Below, piece by piece: positions 42,537-52,310 of a stretch of 64,000 bases of DNA. Under the pieces are notes generated by a model. The model made no database searches and was not told where the DNA came from. It saw nothing but the letters and a program-made list of their open reading frames with translations. Every line of letters begins with the position of its first letter. Position 1 is the stretch's first letter. Position numbers and translations under genes: made by a program. Origin of the DNA: Flavobacterium poyangense (GTDB taxonomy: Bacteria; Bacteroidota; Bacteroidia; Flavobacteriales; Flavobacteriaceae); assembly GCF_011751075.1 (NCBI RefSeq), contig NZ_JAALLN010000020.1, forward strand, positions 1 through 64,000, given 5' to 3'.

Positions 42537-42821
42537 TTATGAAAAAAGCACGTCATGTATATCTGCGGTTCGATCGAAAACGCTTTTTGCAAAAGGACAA
42601 AGCGGAATAATTTTAAAATCATTGGCTCTGGCGTATTCAACGGCAGCCATTACCATTTTTTTTCCAACCCCTTTTCCGTTAAATTCTTCATTTACTTCGG
42701 TGTGATCAATGATAAATTTGGAGTCTCCGGCCCAGCTGTAAGTCATTTTTCCGGCTTGTTTTCCGTCTTCGACTGCTTGAAAGTATCCTTTTCTTCCTTC
42801 GTTTATTTGTTGTATTTCCAT
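42537..42821 (-). CDS. Small GNAT-like acetyltransferase (YjdJ type)
   Basis: A 94-residue protein of the short GNAT group (PF14542). Landmarks: GKMTYSWAGDSKFIIDHTEV, the acetyl-CoA loop NGKGVGKKMVMAAVEYAR near 50, and IPLCPFAKSVFDR near 78, the family's C-terminal signature. The substrate is unknown. It lies 5 bases after the OsmC gene, in a minus-strand unit with OsmC and pirin. Confidence 0.92.
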   Translation of the reverse strand: MEIQQINEGRKGYFQAVEDGKQAGKMTYSWAGDSKFIIDHTEVNEEFNGKGVGKKMVMAAVEYARANDFKIIPLCPFAKSVFDRTADIHDVLFS

Positions 42822-42826
42822 GATAG

Positions 42827-43222
42827 TTATAATAATGTGGTTTTAATTTCTATTGAATGTGTTAATGTCTTATGAATCGGACAACTGTTGGCAATAGTCT
42901 CCAGACGTTGTCGTTGTGTGTCGTCTACATCGCCTATGATTTCGATTTTTCTGGTAAATAAAGAGACATTTTGATCAGCATCTCTTTCAAAGTCGACTTT
43001 AATATTAATTTCTGAAACCTCCCATTGCTTGCGGTTTATATACATTCTCAATGTAATAAGCGTGCAGGCAGCCAATGAGGAAGCTAAAAGTTCAGAAGGG
43101 CTAAAACCTAAATTTTTGCCGCCAACTTCCTGAGGCTCGTCGGCGATGACAATGTTTCCGCTGGCAGATTTTATTTCGGTGCGATACAAACGGGTATCAA
43201 TTTGTGCAGATATTGTTTCCAT
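42827..43222 (-). CDS. OsmC-family peroxidase-like protein
   Basis: A 131-residue OsmC/YhfA-group protein. The two redox cysteines are visible in SLAACTLITLRMY (near 55) and NSCPIHKTLTHS (near 115), so the thiol peroxidase site is intact. Members reduce organic hydroperoxides in the cytoplasm. It lies 3 bases after the pirin gene and 5 before the GNAT gene; the trio looks like a stress-related operon. Confidence 0.93.
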   Translation of the reverse strand: METISAQIDTRLYRTEIKSASGNIVIADEPQEVGGKNLGFSPSELLASSLAACTLITLRMYINRKQWEVSEINIKVDFERDADQNVSLFTRKIEIIGDVDDTQRQRLETIANSCPIHKTLTHSIEIKTTLL

Positions 43223-43225
43223 ATG

Positions 43226-44107
43226 TTATTTAAATCTGGGTTCTGGTAAAGGAACAAACTCCGTTTCTCCCGGAACTTTAGGGAAAGTCTGTGCTGTCCA
43301 GTCTTGTTTGGCTTTTTCGATTAGTTCTTTATCAGAAGAAACAAAATTCCAAAAGATAAAGTGCTCTTCAGGGAAAGGAGTTCCACCAAAAATATAAACA
43401 GTAGAATGAGCTGCAATTTCAAACTCACATAAAGTACTGTCGTTTGTAATCAGAATTTGCTTGGGATCGTAAACGTGTTCTCCACTTTTTATACTTCCTT
43501 CTAAGATGTATAAACCACTTTCGCCATACAAATCTTTTCCAATATTGATTTTTTGAGTGGTTTCGCTTTTGATCTCAATAAAATACAGTGGACTATAAAC
43601 AGGAACCGGTGATTTTTTGTTAAAAGCTTCTCCGGCAATTAATTTATAAGAAACTCCATTTTCTTTCCATTGTGGAATATCCTCTGCCTCAACATGAGTA
43701 AAATTAGGCTCCATTTGCTCCAGTTCTTTTGGTAAGGCGACCCAAATCTGCAACCCATGAAGTATTTTGTCAGAAGTTCTCAGGTATTCAGGAGTTCTTT
43801 CAGAATGAACAATTCCTTTTCCGGCTGTCATCCAGTTTACGGCACCCGGTTTTATTTCTAATTCCGTTCCCAGACTGTCGCGATGCATAATGCTTCCTTC
43901 AAACATAAAGGTCAGTGTAGAGAGTCCGATATGGGGGTGAGGCGGTACATCCATATTCTCGTGCTGGTTTAAATGTGCAGGTCCCATATGGTCAATAAAC
44001 ACAAAGGGGCCGACTGCTCTTTTTTCGCGGAAAGGCAATAATCTGCCGACCATAAAATTGCCAATACTGGCAGCACGTTCTTCGATAATTAAACTGATGT
44101 TTGACAT
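43226..44107 (-). CDS. Pirin family protein
   Basis: A 293-residue bicupin. N-terminal cupin metal site: DVPPHPHIGLSTLTFMFEGS (His residues near 55-60) and WMTAGKGIVHSERTP near 92 with the remaining His and Glu. The C-terminal cupin ends in GTPFPEEHFIFWNFVSSDKELIEKAKQDW (shown partly as FPEEHFIFWNFVSS), the standard pirin tail. Some pirins are quercetin dioxygenases; others are regulators. It is first gene of a tight unit with OsmC and GNAT. Confidence 0.95.
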   Translation of the reverse strand: MSNISLIIEERAASIGNFMVGRLLPFREKRAVGPFVFIDHMGPAHLNQHENMDVPPHPHIGLSTLTFMFEGSIMHRDSLGTELEIKPGAVNWMTAGKGIVHSERTPEYLRTSDKILHGLQIWVALPKELEQMEPNFTHVEAEDIPQWKENGVSYKLIAGEAFNKKSPVPVYSPLYFIEIKSETTQKINIGKDLYGESGLYILEGSIKSGEHVYDPKQILITNDSTLCEFEIAAHSTVYIFGGTPFPEEHFIFWNFVSSDKELIEKAKQDWTAQTFPKVPGETEFVPLPEPRFK

Positions 44108-44277
44108 GGTATATTTTTAAAATTAATCTTCTACTGTTCGAGATTTAGTATAATTACTACAATGGTTCTCTTTGATTGTTTGACAAAGTTACAATCATTA
44201 TAAAAAATCTAACTTAATGTAGATTAAGAACGCAATTATTATAAAAGTAAGGAATTAATATTTAATTATTAAAAAAT

Positions 44278-44312
44278 TAAACCCGACAGATTTCTGAAAC
44301 CTGTCGGGTTTA
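44278..44312. repeat. REP-like palindrome, copy 3
   Basis: Arms 44278-44293 (TAAACCCGACAGATTT) and 44297-44312 (AAACCTGTCGGGTTTA) pair with one mismatch around a 3-base loop. It lies 32 bases after the P-type ATPase gene ends. It could help terminate that operon, but the stem has no T tract on the minus strand and is close to copy 1 in sequence. Confidence 0.78.
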
Positions 44313-44343
44313 GTTAATCGAACACCCTTTTTTTATATGTTGT

Positions 44344-46341
44344 TTAAAACTTCATTCTCTGAATCCTTACCGCATTTAGAATCGCCAATAAAGCGACACC
44401 CACATCGGCAAAGACAGCTTCCCACATGGTAGCCAGGCCACCGGCACCAAGAATCAGTACAATGGCTTTTACAACAAAGGCTAAACTAATATTCTGCCAT
44501 ACAATTTGTTTGGTCTTTTTGCCAATATTTATGGCGGTGTATATCTTTGTTGGCTGATCGTTTTGAATGACAATGTCGGCTGTTTCTATAGTGGCGTCGC
44601 TTCCTAAGCCTCCCATAGCGATTCCGGCATCTGCGAGCGCAATTACGGGTGCATCGTTTACACCGTCGCCGACAAAGGCAATTTTCAGTTCTTTGTTTTT
44701 TAATTCGGTAACTTTCTCAACCTTATGTTCCGGTAGTAAATCACCATAAGCCTCATCGATATTTAATTCTTTGGCAACAGTATTTACCACTGCCGTTTTA
44801 TCACCCGAAAGCATTACGGTTTTTACATTTATTTGATGTAAACTTTGAATAGTTTGTTTCGCATCTTCTTTTATTTCATCGGCAATGAGAAAATAACCGG
44901 CATATTTTTGATTGATGGCTACAACGATTATGGTGAAAGGAGTAAGATCAAGTTCACTATCATAACTAATATTGAACTTTTTCATTAGTTTGGTATTTCC
45001 GGCCAGGATTTCATTTCCGTCAATGGTGCCTTTCAAACCGTGGCCAGCGATCTCTTCAACAGCGGTAACAAGGCTGTTTTTTTCTGCTCCGTTGGCATAG
45101 TCAATAATGGCGGTACCAACAGGATGTGTTGACTTGGTTTCGAGTGCAGCCGTATATTTTATTAAATCTGCTTCAGGAATCGCAACGGCTACCACTTTTT
45201 GAACTTTAAAAACCCCCTTTGTCAAGGTTCCGGTTTTGTCCATTACAACAACCTGAATTGCTGCCATGATGTCTAAAAAGCTGGAGCCTTTGAACAAAAT
45301 TCCATTTTTACTTGCTGCTCCAATTCCTCCAAAATAGCCCAATGGAATTGAAATTACCAACGCACAAGGACAAGAGATTACCAAAAAGACCAAGGCACGG
45401 TACAACCAGTCTCTGAAAATATAATCGTCAACAAAAAGATAAGGCAGTAAACAGATTGCGATTGCTGCATAAACCACAATTGGGGTGTATATTTTGGCAA
45501 ATTTTCGGATAAACAATTCGGTTGGCGCTTTTTTGGAGGTCGCTTCCTGAACCATTTCGAGAATTTTAGACAATTTACTGTCTGTATACAAAGCGGTGAC
45601 TTTTACTTCGGTTACGACATTAAGATTAATCATTCCGGCAAGTACACTTTCGCCTTTGTTTTTGGTGTCGGGTTTACTTTCTCCTGTTAGTGCTGCGGTA
45701 TTAAAAGAAGCTGTTTCGGAAAGGAGTTCTCCGTCTAAACCTAATTTTTCGCCGGGCTTTAGTTGAATTACAGCTCCAATTTGAGCATTAGCAGCTTTAA
45801 TAATTCTGGGCTGATTGTTCTCCAGGATTGTCACTTCGTCCGGACGTTGATCTAACAACGTTTTTATATTGGCTTTGGCACGGGTGACAGCCAATGTCTG
45901 GAAAGTTTCGCCAATAGCATAAAAAAGCATTACGGCAACTCCTTCGGGATATTCACCAATGGCAAAAGCGCCAATTGTGGCAATGCTCATCAATAAAAAC
46001 TCCGAAAAGAAAGCACCATTTCTGGCACTCTCTAAAGCTTCTTTCACTACAGGGAAACCAACCGGTAAATAAGCGATTACGTACCAAACGATTCGAATCC
46101 ATCCCGTAAACCAGGTTTGCGGCAGATAGTTGTCGAAAACAATAGCGATCATTAGTAAAACAAAACTAACTATCGCCGGAGAAAAAAGCTGAAAAGTAGT
46201 CTGATCTCCTATAGAATGATCGTGTCCGTCGTGATCATTATGTTCATTGTCGTCATGTGAGCAACAATTTGTAGCTGTTTTTTTTGGGGAAGCTGTGTTT
46301 TGTTTTGTTTCACAGCAATCTGTACCAGTATCGTGTATCAT
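44344..46341 (-). CDS. Heavy-metal P-type ATPase (ZntA/CadA-like)
   Basis: A 665-residue P1B-type ATPase that exports Zn2+, Cd2+ or Pb2+ from the cytoplasm. The N-terminus lacks a folded HMA domain and instead has a short Cys/His tail (CCETK, NCCSHDDNEHNDHDGHDH). After that come the transmembrane region, the transport motif CPC (SCPCALVISIPLGYFGG, near 325), the phosphorylated Asp in MDKTGTLTKG (near 367), the HP motif in KSTHPVGTAI (near 405), GDGVNDAPVIALADAGIAMG (near 560) and a C-terminal LLAILNAVRIQRM helix typical of the Zn/Cd group. It is the last gene of the efflux operon, 11 bases after the adaptor gene. The metal cannot be fixed from sequence. Confidence 0.93.
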   Translation of the reverse strand: MIHDTGTDCCETKQNTASPKKTATNCCSHDDNEHNDHDGHDHSIGDQTTFQLFSPAIVSFVLLMIAIVFDNYLPQTWFTGWIRIVWYVIAYLPVGFPVVKEALESARNGAFFSEFLLMSIATIGAFAIGEYPEGVAVMLFYAIGETFQTLAVTRAKANIKTLLDQRPDEVTILENNQPRIIKAANAQIGAVIQLKPGEKLGLDGELLSETASFNTAALTGESKPDTKNKGESVLAGMINLNVVTEVKVTALYTDSKLSKILEMVQEATSKKAPTELFIRKFAKIYTPIVVYAAIAICLLPYLFVDDYIFRDWLYRALVFLVISCPCALVISIPLGYFGGIGAASKNGILFKGSSFLDIMAAIQVVVMDKTGTLTKGVFKVQKVVAVAIPEADLIKYTAALETKSTHPVGTAIIDYANGAEKNSLVTAVEEIAGHGLKGTIDGNEILAGNTKLMKKFNISYDSELDLTPFTIIVVAINQKYAGYFLIADEIKEDAKQTIQSLHQINVKTVMLSGDKTAVVNTVAKELNIDEAYGDLLPEHKVEKVTELKNKELKIAFVGDGVNDAPVIALADAGIAMGGLGSDATIETADIVIQNDQPTKIYTAINIGKKTKQIVWQNISLAFVVKAIVLILGAGGLATMWEAVFADVGVALLAILNAVRIQRMKF

Positions 46342-46352
46342 AAATATTTAGA

Positions 46353-47561
46353 TTAGTGGGTGTGCTCTCCACCGCCTTTTTGGGCAGATAAAAGATAAAA
46401 AGCACCTTGTGTAACAATTTGGCTAGTATTCGGGATTGAAGTTACAAATTTTATTTCGGTAAATCCCATATCGGTAGTACCGGGAATAACTTCAATTGCT
46501 TTAAAATGTATTTCTTCACCTTCTTCTTTAGCATCGTGTTTGGTTTCCTTTTCGGCGTGTTCCTTTTCTTTAATAAAGATAAAGTATTTATCGCCATTTT
46601 TGACAATAGCTCCTTTTGGCAGTGCCGGTACGGTCGCTTTGTTGAGGTTTATATTGGCAGAAACATACATTCCGGAAATTAATCCCTTGGCGTCGTCAGG
46701 GTTTATTTTGGCATGAACAGCAACAGTTTTGCTTTCGTTAGAAAAAGACTTATTGATACCGAATATTTTTCCTTTTATAGATTTATTCGATTGATTGGTC
46801 AAAATAAAATCGACTTCCTGACCTATTGAAATAGAACCCAAATCTTTTTCGTACACATTTAAATCCAAATGCATCTGACTATTATCAACAACTTCAAATA
46901 ATGGAATTCCGGTTTCTGCAAATGCTCCCTTCGCAATGCTTATTTTTCCTATGTAGCCATTGATTGGCGAGATAATAGGAATTAGGGCGCTATTGCTATT
47001 CGGACTAATATTAAGCGCTTGTAATTTGTTTTTTGCAGCCTGTGCTTTTGCTCTTTCTACGGCTAATTTTGCCTTTACTTCCTGAAATGTTTTTCGTGGA
47101 TTTACATTTTCGTCCGCCAGTGTTTTCTGACGGTTGTACTCTAATTGTAAATATTCAATATTGGCTGTAGCTGATTTATATTCTTCCAGCATTTCAACTA
47201 CTTCCAGATTTTGAATCGTGGCCAATACTTTTCCTTTGTTTACATAAGTACCTTCCAGAACTAAGATATCTTTGACTGTTCCGCCAAGTAATGTTGCAAT
47301 TTTGGCTGAATTTTGAGGAGGAACCGTCGTATATCCATTAGCTTTAATGATGGTATTGAGGTTGCGGTTTTCTACAGTTCCGAATTGAATACCAACAGTT
47401 TTAAATTGTGCTGCCGTTAAAGCTACTTCGTTTCCTTCCTTTTCTTCTTCAGGTGCTTCTTCCGTCTTTTTTTCATTGCATGACGTTAAAAACAATAGCA
47501 AAAAAGCAATAGGGAAGAATAAGAGGATAAAACGGCTTGTTGTGTTTTTTATATTTTTCAT
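46353..47561 (-). CDS. RND efflux periplasmic adaptor lipoprotein (CusB/CzcB-like)
   Basis: A 402-residue membrane-fusion protein with lipobox LLFLTSCNEKK (Cys28). Acidic linker (EEAPEEEKEGNE), a barrel-sandwich lipoyl-like hybrid (ILVLEGTYVNKGKVLATIQN near 93; SPINGYIGKISIAKGAFAETG near 210), an alpha hairpin between, and the beta-barrel domain (LDLNVYEKDLGSISIGQEV near 240). A His/Glu-rich segment (EHAEKETKHDAKEEGEE) near 340 may bind metal. It bridges the inner-membrane pump and the outer-membrane factor. Its gene lies 11 bases after the pump fusion gene. Confidence 0.93.
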   Translation of the reverse strand: MKNIKNTTSRFILLFFPIAFLLLFLTSCNEKKTEEAPEEEKEGNEVALTAAQFKTVGIQFGTVENRNLNTIIKANGYTTVPPQNSAKIATLLGGTVKDILVLEGTYVNKGKVLATIQNLEVVEMLEEYKSATANIEYLQLEYNRQKTLADENVNPRKTFQEVKAKLAVERAKAQAAKNKLQALNISPNSNSALIPIISPINGYIGKISIAKGAFAETGIPLFEVVDNSQMHLDLNVYEKDLGSISIGQEVDFILTNQSNKSIKGKIFGINKSFSNESKTVAVHAKINPDDAKGLISGMYVSANINLNKATVPALPKGAIVKNGDKYFIFIKEKEHAEKETKHDAKEEGEEIHFKAIEVIPGTTDMGFTEIKFVTSIPNTSQIVTQGAFYLLSAQKGGGEHTH

Positions 47562-47572
47562 TATGATGAATA

Positions 47573-50500
47573 TTAATTATTAGAAATGGAAGGGAATTGT
47601 AAACGAATAGCACTTTGATTGTAAGTATTCAAAGTTTCGGCATATTGTTTCTTTATATCAATGGCCTGATTTAAAAAGCTGATATAGGTCCAATAGCTCA
47701 TATCGCCATTTGCGTAGCTTTTTTGAGCTGTTGTGATAATTTGCTCGGCATATTGCAAACCTTCTTTTTGATAATAAGAAAGCCCTTTTTGCTGCTTTTC
47801 AAATTCATTTTTCAATTCCTGCATTTGTAGTTCCAACGTAAATTTGTTTTTCTCTAATTCCAATTCTGATTGGGCAATGTTAACGGCAGCCGCTTTGGCT
47901 TTAGCTGTATTCACCCCACCAAACAGTGGAATTTGCAAGCCGGCAGTAAATCCCTGAAACAAAGATTTAGTGTCAATGGTTTGGGCAAAATACCCCAAAC
48001 CCAGTTTTGGTGTTCGTTGTGCTTTGTATGTATTGGCTTCTTTCTGATAAACCGAAATTTGTTGTTGGTAGTAGTCTGTAACCAGATTCTCTACTTTAGA
48101 TTGGTTTAAATCTGCAAGAGCTGTAAACTGTAAAGCTGTTGCTGTATCGGGAACAATGTCTTCTTTGGTTTGAACAAAAAACTGCAATTGTTTTTGATAA
48201 ATGACCAAATCGTATTCCAATTGTTCTTTTTGGGTTTGAATTTCTTTGCCTTTGGCCTTAGCACTCAACACCTCTATGTTTCCGCTTTCACCTGTTTTAA
48301 AACGAAGCTCGGCATTTTTTAAAAATAAAGCATAAACATTGAACAACTCGGTATTTAGTTTTTGTACAGAAACACCATATAAATACTGATAATAAGCTAA
48401 TGTTACGGCCTTTTCAATTTCATACTCCGACATAGCTTTTTGTTTTTCGGCCAATTTGACCAATTCTTCCTGTAATTGTCGGTTGGCTTTGGTAATTTTT
48501 CCAATAGGAAAGTACTGTTGTACAGAAACATTGCTGTCGTAACTAACACTATTAAACTGTCCGCCTTGGTACTGTACTTGTAAAGCATCAGGTTGAAAAG
48601 CGGTCTTTTTAAGGATCGTTTGTTTTTCTACTTCTTTATCGGCAATTTTTAGATTGATATTGTTGAATTTCGCCAATTCAATTGCTTTTTCCAACGTAAC
48701 AGACTGTTTATTCTGAGCAAATGAAAAACTGCTAACCACCAGTAAAAGAACAGTTACTATCGGTTTTATCATTTTTGATTTTAGTTTAATTTGTTTTTCG
48801 GATAATAAATAGAGTATAGGCAAAACAATTAGCGTTAGTAATGTTGCCGAGAATAAACCGCCAATTACAACGGTTGCTAATGGTTTTTGAACTTCGGCAC
48901 CACCACTTGTAGATAAGGCCATTGGCAAAAATCCTAAAGAGGCTACCGCTGCGGTCATCAGAACCGGGCGTAATCTTGTTTTAGTGCCAATTAAAACACG
49001 TTGCAATGCATTGTCAATTCCTTCCAGTTTTAATTGGTTGAAATAGGAAATCAAAACGATTCCGTTAAGAACAGCGATTCCAAAGAGTGCAATAAAACCA
49101 ATTCCGGCTGAAATACTAAACGGCATGCCGCGCAGCCATAAAGCAAATACGCCACCAATGGCTGAAAGCGGAATTGCGGTAAAAATTAAGGCAGCTTGTT
49201 TAGCACTTTTAAAAGTAAAATAAAGAAGCACCAAAATTAAACCCAGCGCAATGGGTAAAGCAATCGAAAGACGTTTGTTAGCTTCAATAAGATTTTCAAA
49301 TTGACCTCCGTATGTCACATAATATCCCGCAGGGAGTTTGAAGTTTTTGTCCAGTTTTTGCTGAATTTCTTCTACAACACTTTTTACATCACGTCCACGA
49401 ACGTTCAGCCCGATTGTAATTCGGCGTTTACCATCTTCACGAATTACTTGTACTGGTCCTTGTTCGTAATCGACCGTTGCAACTTGTGATAAGGGCACCT
49501 GTTGTCCATTTGGCAATGGAATAAACAGATTGCTTACATCGCTAATATCGTTTCGATTGTCTTTGTTCATTCGGACCACAATGTCAAATCGCCTGTTTTC
49601 TTCGTAAATTTTGCCTGCAGCTTCTCCGGCAAAAGAAGAACGCAGAATTTTGTTTAAGTCTTCAATATTTAAACCATATAAGGCGATTTTATCATAATCA
49701 TATTTAATGGTAATCTGAGGTAATCCGGTTACTTTGTCGGCTTTAAGATCACCAATACCATCAATTTTATTGATTTTCTGCATGAGCTCATTGGCTTTTC
49801 TTTCGAGTACATCGAGATTATCACCAAATATTTTGATCGCAACATCGCTTCGGCTGCCAGTCATTAATTCATTAAAACGCATTTGTATCGGTTGTGAAAC
49901 TTCGATGTTGGCTCCCGGTATTTTTTCCATTTCGGCTTTCATCAAATGAGCTAAATCTTGCCAATTGTCGGCACTTGTCCATTCTTTTTTGTCTTTTAAA
50001 ACAATAATCAAATCACCGCTTTCTATGGGCATTGGGTCCGTTGGGATTTCTCCGCTTCCGATCTTGGTGACGATGGTTTTAATCTCCGGAAATTTTGCCT
50101 TCAGCATTTTTTCATATTCCGTAGTAGTTTTTACCATTTGCGTCAAGGAACTTCCGGTCATGATCGTTGCATTAATAGCTAAATCTCCCTCTTCGATAGT
50201 GGGGATAAATTCTCCTCCCATATTTTGAAAGATGATTAACGCAAGAGCAAATAAGGCCACTGCGATACCTAAAACCGCTTTTTTAAAACGAAGTGTTTTT
50301 TCTAAAAACGGAGTATATATTTTTTCAAACCAAGCCATCATTCTGTCGCTAAAATTAGGTTTGTGTTCTGTGCTTTTAGACAGGAACAAAGCACTCATCA
50401 TCGGTACATAAGTAAGAGACAAAATAAACGCACCAATAACAGCAAAACCTACCGTCATTGCCATTGGTTTAAACATTTTACCTTCGGTTCCGATCAAAGC

Positions 50501-51889
50501 CAAAATAGGCAGGTATACAATTAAGATGATAATCTCTCCAAAAGCGGCACTATTTCTGATTTTTGAGGCCGAAGCATAAACTTCTTCATCCATTTCAGAT
50601 TGTGTTAGTTCTCTTTTTTTCTTGAGTTTTTGCAAATGGTGCATGGTGGCTTCGACAATAATCACGGCACCATCCACTATAATCCCAAAGTCGATTGCAC
50701 CGAGGCTCATTAAGTTTCCGCTTACGCCAAAGGCATTCATTAGAATTACGGCAAAAAGCATCGCTAAGGGAATCACAGAAGCTACGATTAATCCAGCACG
50801 AAGGTTTCCTAAGAATAATATCAATACAAAAATCACGATTAAAGCTCCTTCAAGCAGATTTTTGGTAACTGTTCCGATTGCGCTATCTACTAATTTACTT
50901 CTGTCGATAAAAGCTTCGGCAACAACACCTTCCGGTAGCATTTTATTGATCTGAACCATTTTTTCTTTCACACGTTCTACAACAGCTTTAGAATTTTCTC
51001 CTTTAAGCATCAGTGTTAGACCGCCTACAATTTCACCTTTTCCATCTTTGGTTGTGGCACCGAAACGAATCGCATTTCCGAGTTGTACCGTTGCTACGTC
51101 ACGAATTAAAATTGGAGTTGCATTTCGGTTTTTAACAACGATATTTCCAATATCTTTAATTCCGGACGCCATTCCGACACCGCGAATGAAATACGCAAAT
51201 TCATCTTTTTCGATATAAGCACCACCCGTATTCTGGTTGTTTTTTTCGAGCGCATCAAAAATTTCTGTGATCGTGACACCGGCACTGTTTAATCGGTTGG
51301 GGTCAACGGAGATTTCGTATTGTTTTGAGCTTCCTCCCCAGGTGCTTACTTCAGCGACTCCTTTTACGCCTTGTAGCTGAGGTACAATAATCCAATCCTG
51401 AATCGTTCTTAAACTGGTTGCATTGTATTTGTCTTCGTATCCTTTTTTGGCGTATACGTCATATTGGTAAATTTCACCAAGCCCTGTTGTAATAGGAGCC
51501 AATTCGGGTGTTCCTGCATATTTAGGAATGATTTCCTCTGCTTGTTTGAGTCTTTGAAAAACTTGTTCGCGTGCCCAATACGTATCGGCACCTTCTTCAA
51601 AAACAACCGTAACAACCGATAGTCCGAAGCGGGAAATACTGCGCAGTTCGATCACTTTTGGAATCGTTTTCACAGACTGTTCCAAAGGGTAAGTAATTAA
51701 TTGCTCTACTTCCTGGCTTGCTAATGTAGGTGCGGTAGTAATAATTTGTACCTGATTGTTGGTAATATCAGGAAGAGCATCCAGCGGTAAATTTTTAAGG
51801 GAATAACTTCCCCAGGCAATAAGGACCAGGGTAATTAAAAGTATAATGAATTTGTTCTTTATACTAAATTGTATAATGTTATCTAGCAT
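47573..51889 (-). CDS. Heavy-metal RND pump fused to a TolC-like outer-membrane factor (CusA/CzcA-TolC)
   Basis: A fusion of about 1438 residues from the ATG at 51889 (MLDNIIQFSIKNKF). Residues 1 to about 1035 form a full HME-type RND pump: signature DFGIIVDGAVIIVEATMHH in TM4, the twelve transmembrane helices and two large periplasmic loops, length equal to CusA. After the last pump helix (IVLPILYLLSEKQIKLKSK) comes MIKPIVTVLLLVVSSFSFAQ, which reads exactly like a signal peptide with its own Met (ATG at 48772). TolC/OEP repeats then run to the end (VTLEKAIELAKFNNINLKIA and coiled-coil segments). One gene thus encodes both the inner- and outer-membrane parts of a tripartite exporter. Cleavage after SFAQ or internal initiation would release the outer part. 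It lies 94 bases after the Cys-rich small gene. Confidence 0.93.
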   Translation of the reverse strand: MLDNIIQFSIKNKFIILLITLVLIAWGSYSLKNLPLDALPDITNNQVQIITTAPTLASQEVEQLITYPLEQSVKTIPKVIELRSISRFGLSVVTVVFEEGADTYWAREQVFQRLKQAEEIIPKYAGTPELAPITTGLGEIYQYDVYAKKGYEDKYNATSLRTIQDWIIVPQLQGVKGVAEVSTWGGSSKQYEISVDPNRLNSAGVTITEIFDALEKNNQNTGGAYIEKDEFAYFIRGVGMASGIKDIGNIVVKNRNATPILIRDVATVQLGNAIRFGATTKDGKGEIVGGLTLMLKGENSKAVVERVKEKMVQINKMLPEGVVAEAFIDRSKLVDSAIGTVTKNLLEGALIVIFVLILFLGNLRAGLIVASVIPLAMLFAVILMNAFGVSGNLMSLGAIDFGIIVDGAVIIVEATMHHLQKLKKKRELTQSEMDEEVYASASKIRNSAAFGEIIILIVYLPILALIGTEGKMFKPMAMTVGFAVIGAFILSLTYVPMMSALFLSKSTEHKPNFSDRMMAWFEKIYTPFLEKTLRFKKAVLGIAVALFALALIIFQNMGGEFIPTIEEGDLAINATIMTGSSLTQMVKTTTEYEKMLKAKFPEIKTIVTKIGSGEIPTDPMPIESGDLIIVLKDKKEWTSADNWQDLAHLMKAEMEKIPGANIEVSQPIQMRFNELMTGSRSDVAIKIFGDNLDVLERKANELMQKINKIDGIGDLKADKVTGLPQITIKYDYDKIALYGLNIEDLNKILRSSFAGEAAGKIYEENRRFDIVVRMNKDNRNDISDVSNLFIPLPNGQQVPLSQVATVDYEQGPVQVIREDGKRRITIGLNVRGRDVKSVVEEIQQKLDKNFKLPAGYYVTYGGQFENLIEANKRLSIALPIALGLILVLLYFTFKSAKQAALIFTAIPLSAIGGVFALWLRGMPFSISAGIGFIALFGIAVLNGIVLISYFNQLKLEGIDNALQRVLIGTKTRLRPVLMTAAVASLGFLPMALSTSGGAEVQKPLATVVIGGLFSATLLTLIVLPILYLLSEKQIKLKSKMIKPIVTVLLLVVSSFSFAQNKQSVTLEKAIELAKFNNINLKIADKEVEKQTILKKTAFQPDALQVQYQGGQFNSVSYDSNVSVQQYFPIGKITKANRQLQEELVKLAEKQKAMSEYEIEKAVTLAYYQYLYGVSVQKLNTELFNVYALFLKNAELRFKTGESGNIEVLSAKAKGKEIQTQKEQLEYDLVIYQKQLQFFVQTKEDIVPDTATALQFTALADLNQSKVENLVTDYYQQQISVYQKEANTYKAQRTPKLGLGYFAQTIDTKSLFQGFTAGLQIPLFGGVNTAKAKAAAVNIAQSELELEKNKFTLELQMQELKNEFEKQQKGLSYYQKEGLQYAEQIITTAQKSYANGDMSYWTYISFLNQAIDIKKQYAETLNTYNQSAIRLQFPSISNN

Positions 51890-51983
51890 TTTTTTGGATA
51901 TAATGAATGAGAAATCAGACAAAATTTGCCTGTTTTTTTGTGGAAAGCCCACGACACATCTACCCGAAATTACTCGGGCTTCA

Positions 51984-52310
51984 TTATACTATTTGAGGCG
52001 GTTGCCAAATACTTCCGTAGAAATTAGAAGTAAGGATTGAATCGTAAGTGGATAAAGGTTTTTTAATTAGAACCTTTTCGGCGGTAAAAGACCATGTAAT
52101 AACAGGAGTTGCACTTAACACCTGAGCCGCACAACAATTGCAGCTGCAAAACGGAGCACAAAGATCCAGTCCTTTTTCGTGAGACGGGTTATCAGATTTA
52201 CTCACTGTTTCGCTTGCATGCGATTTGTTTTCGCTCTCCAACGTATCTGCACATGGCAAAGACGCTAGTACGACTAAGTAAATTGATAATATGATGTTGA
52301 TCCATTTCAC
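51984..52310 (-). CDS. Small secreted Cys-rich protein of the metal-efflux operon (DUF6660-like)
   Basis: A 108-residue protein with a signal-like N-terminus (MKWINIILSIYLVVLASLPC). A cluster of cysteines follows (LDLCAPFCSCNCCAAQV near 50-65), and a Ser/His/Glu-rich stretch precedes it. The C-terminus (NFYGSIWQPPQIV) is characteristic of small proteins found ahead of metal RND pumps in Bacteroidota. It may bind metal in the periplasm as a sensor or chaperone; this is inference from composition and position. It is the first gene of the operon. Family number given from memory, not checked. Confidence 0.75.
   Translation of the reverse strand: MKWINIILSIYLVVLASLPCADTLESENKSHASETVSKSDNPSHEKGLDLCAPFCSCNCCAAQVLSATPVITWSFTAEKVLIKKPLSTYDSILTSNFYGSIWQPPQIV

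Noticed and set aside
44278..44312. REP-like palindrome as the sole terminator of the efflux operon
   Set aside because: No T tract follows the stem on the minus strand, and near-identical palindromes occur where no operon ends, so I list it as a repeat.
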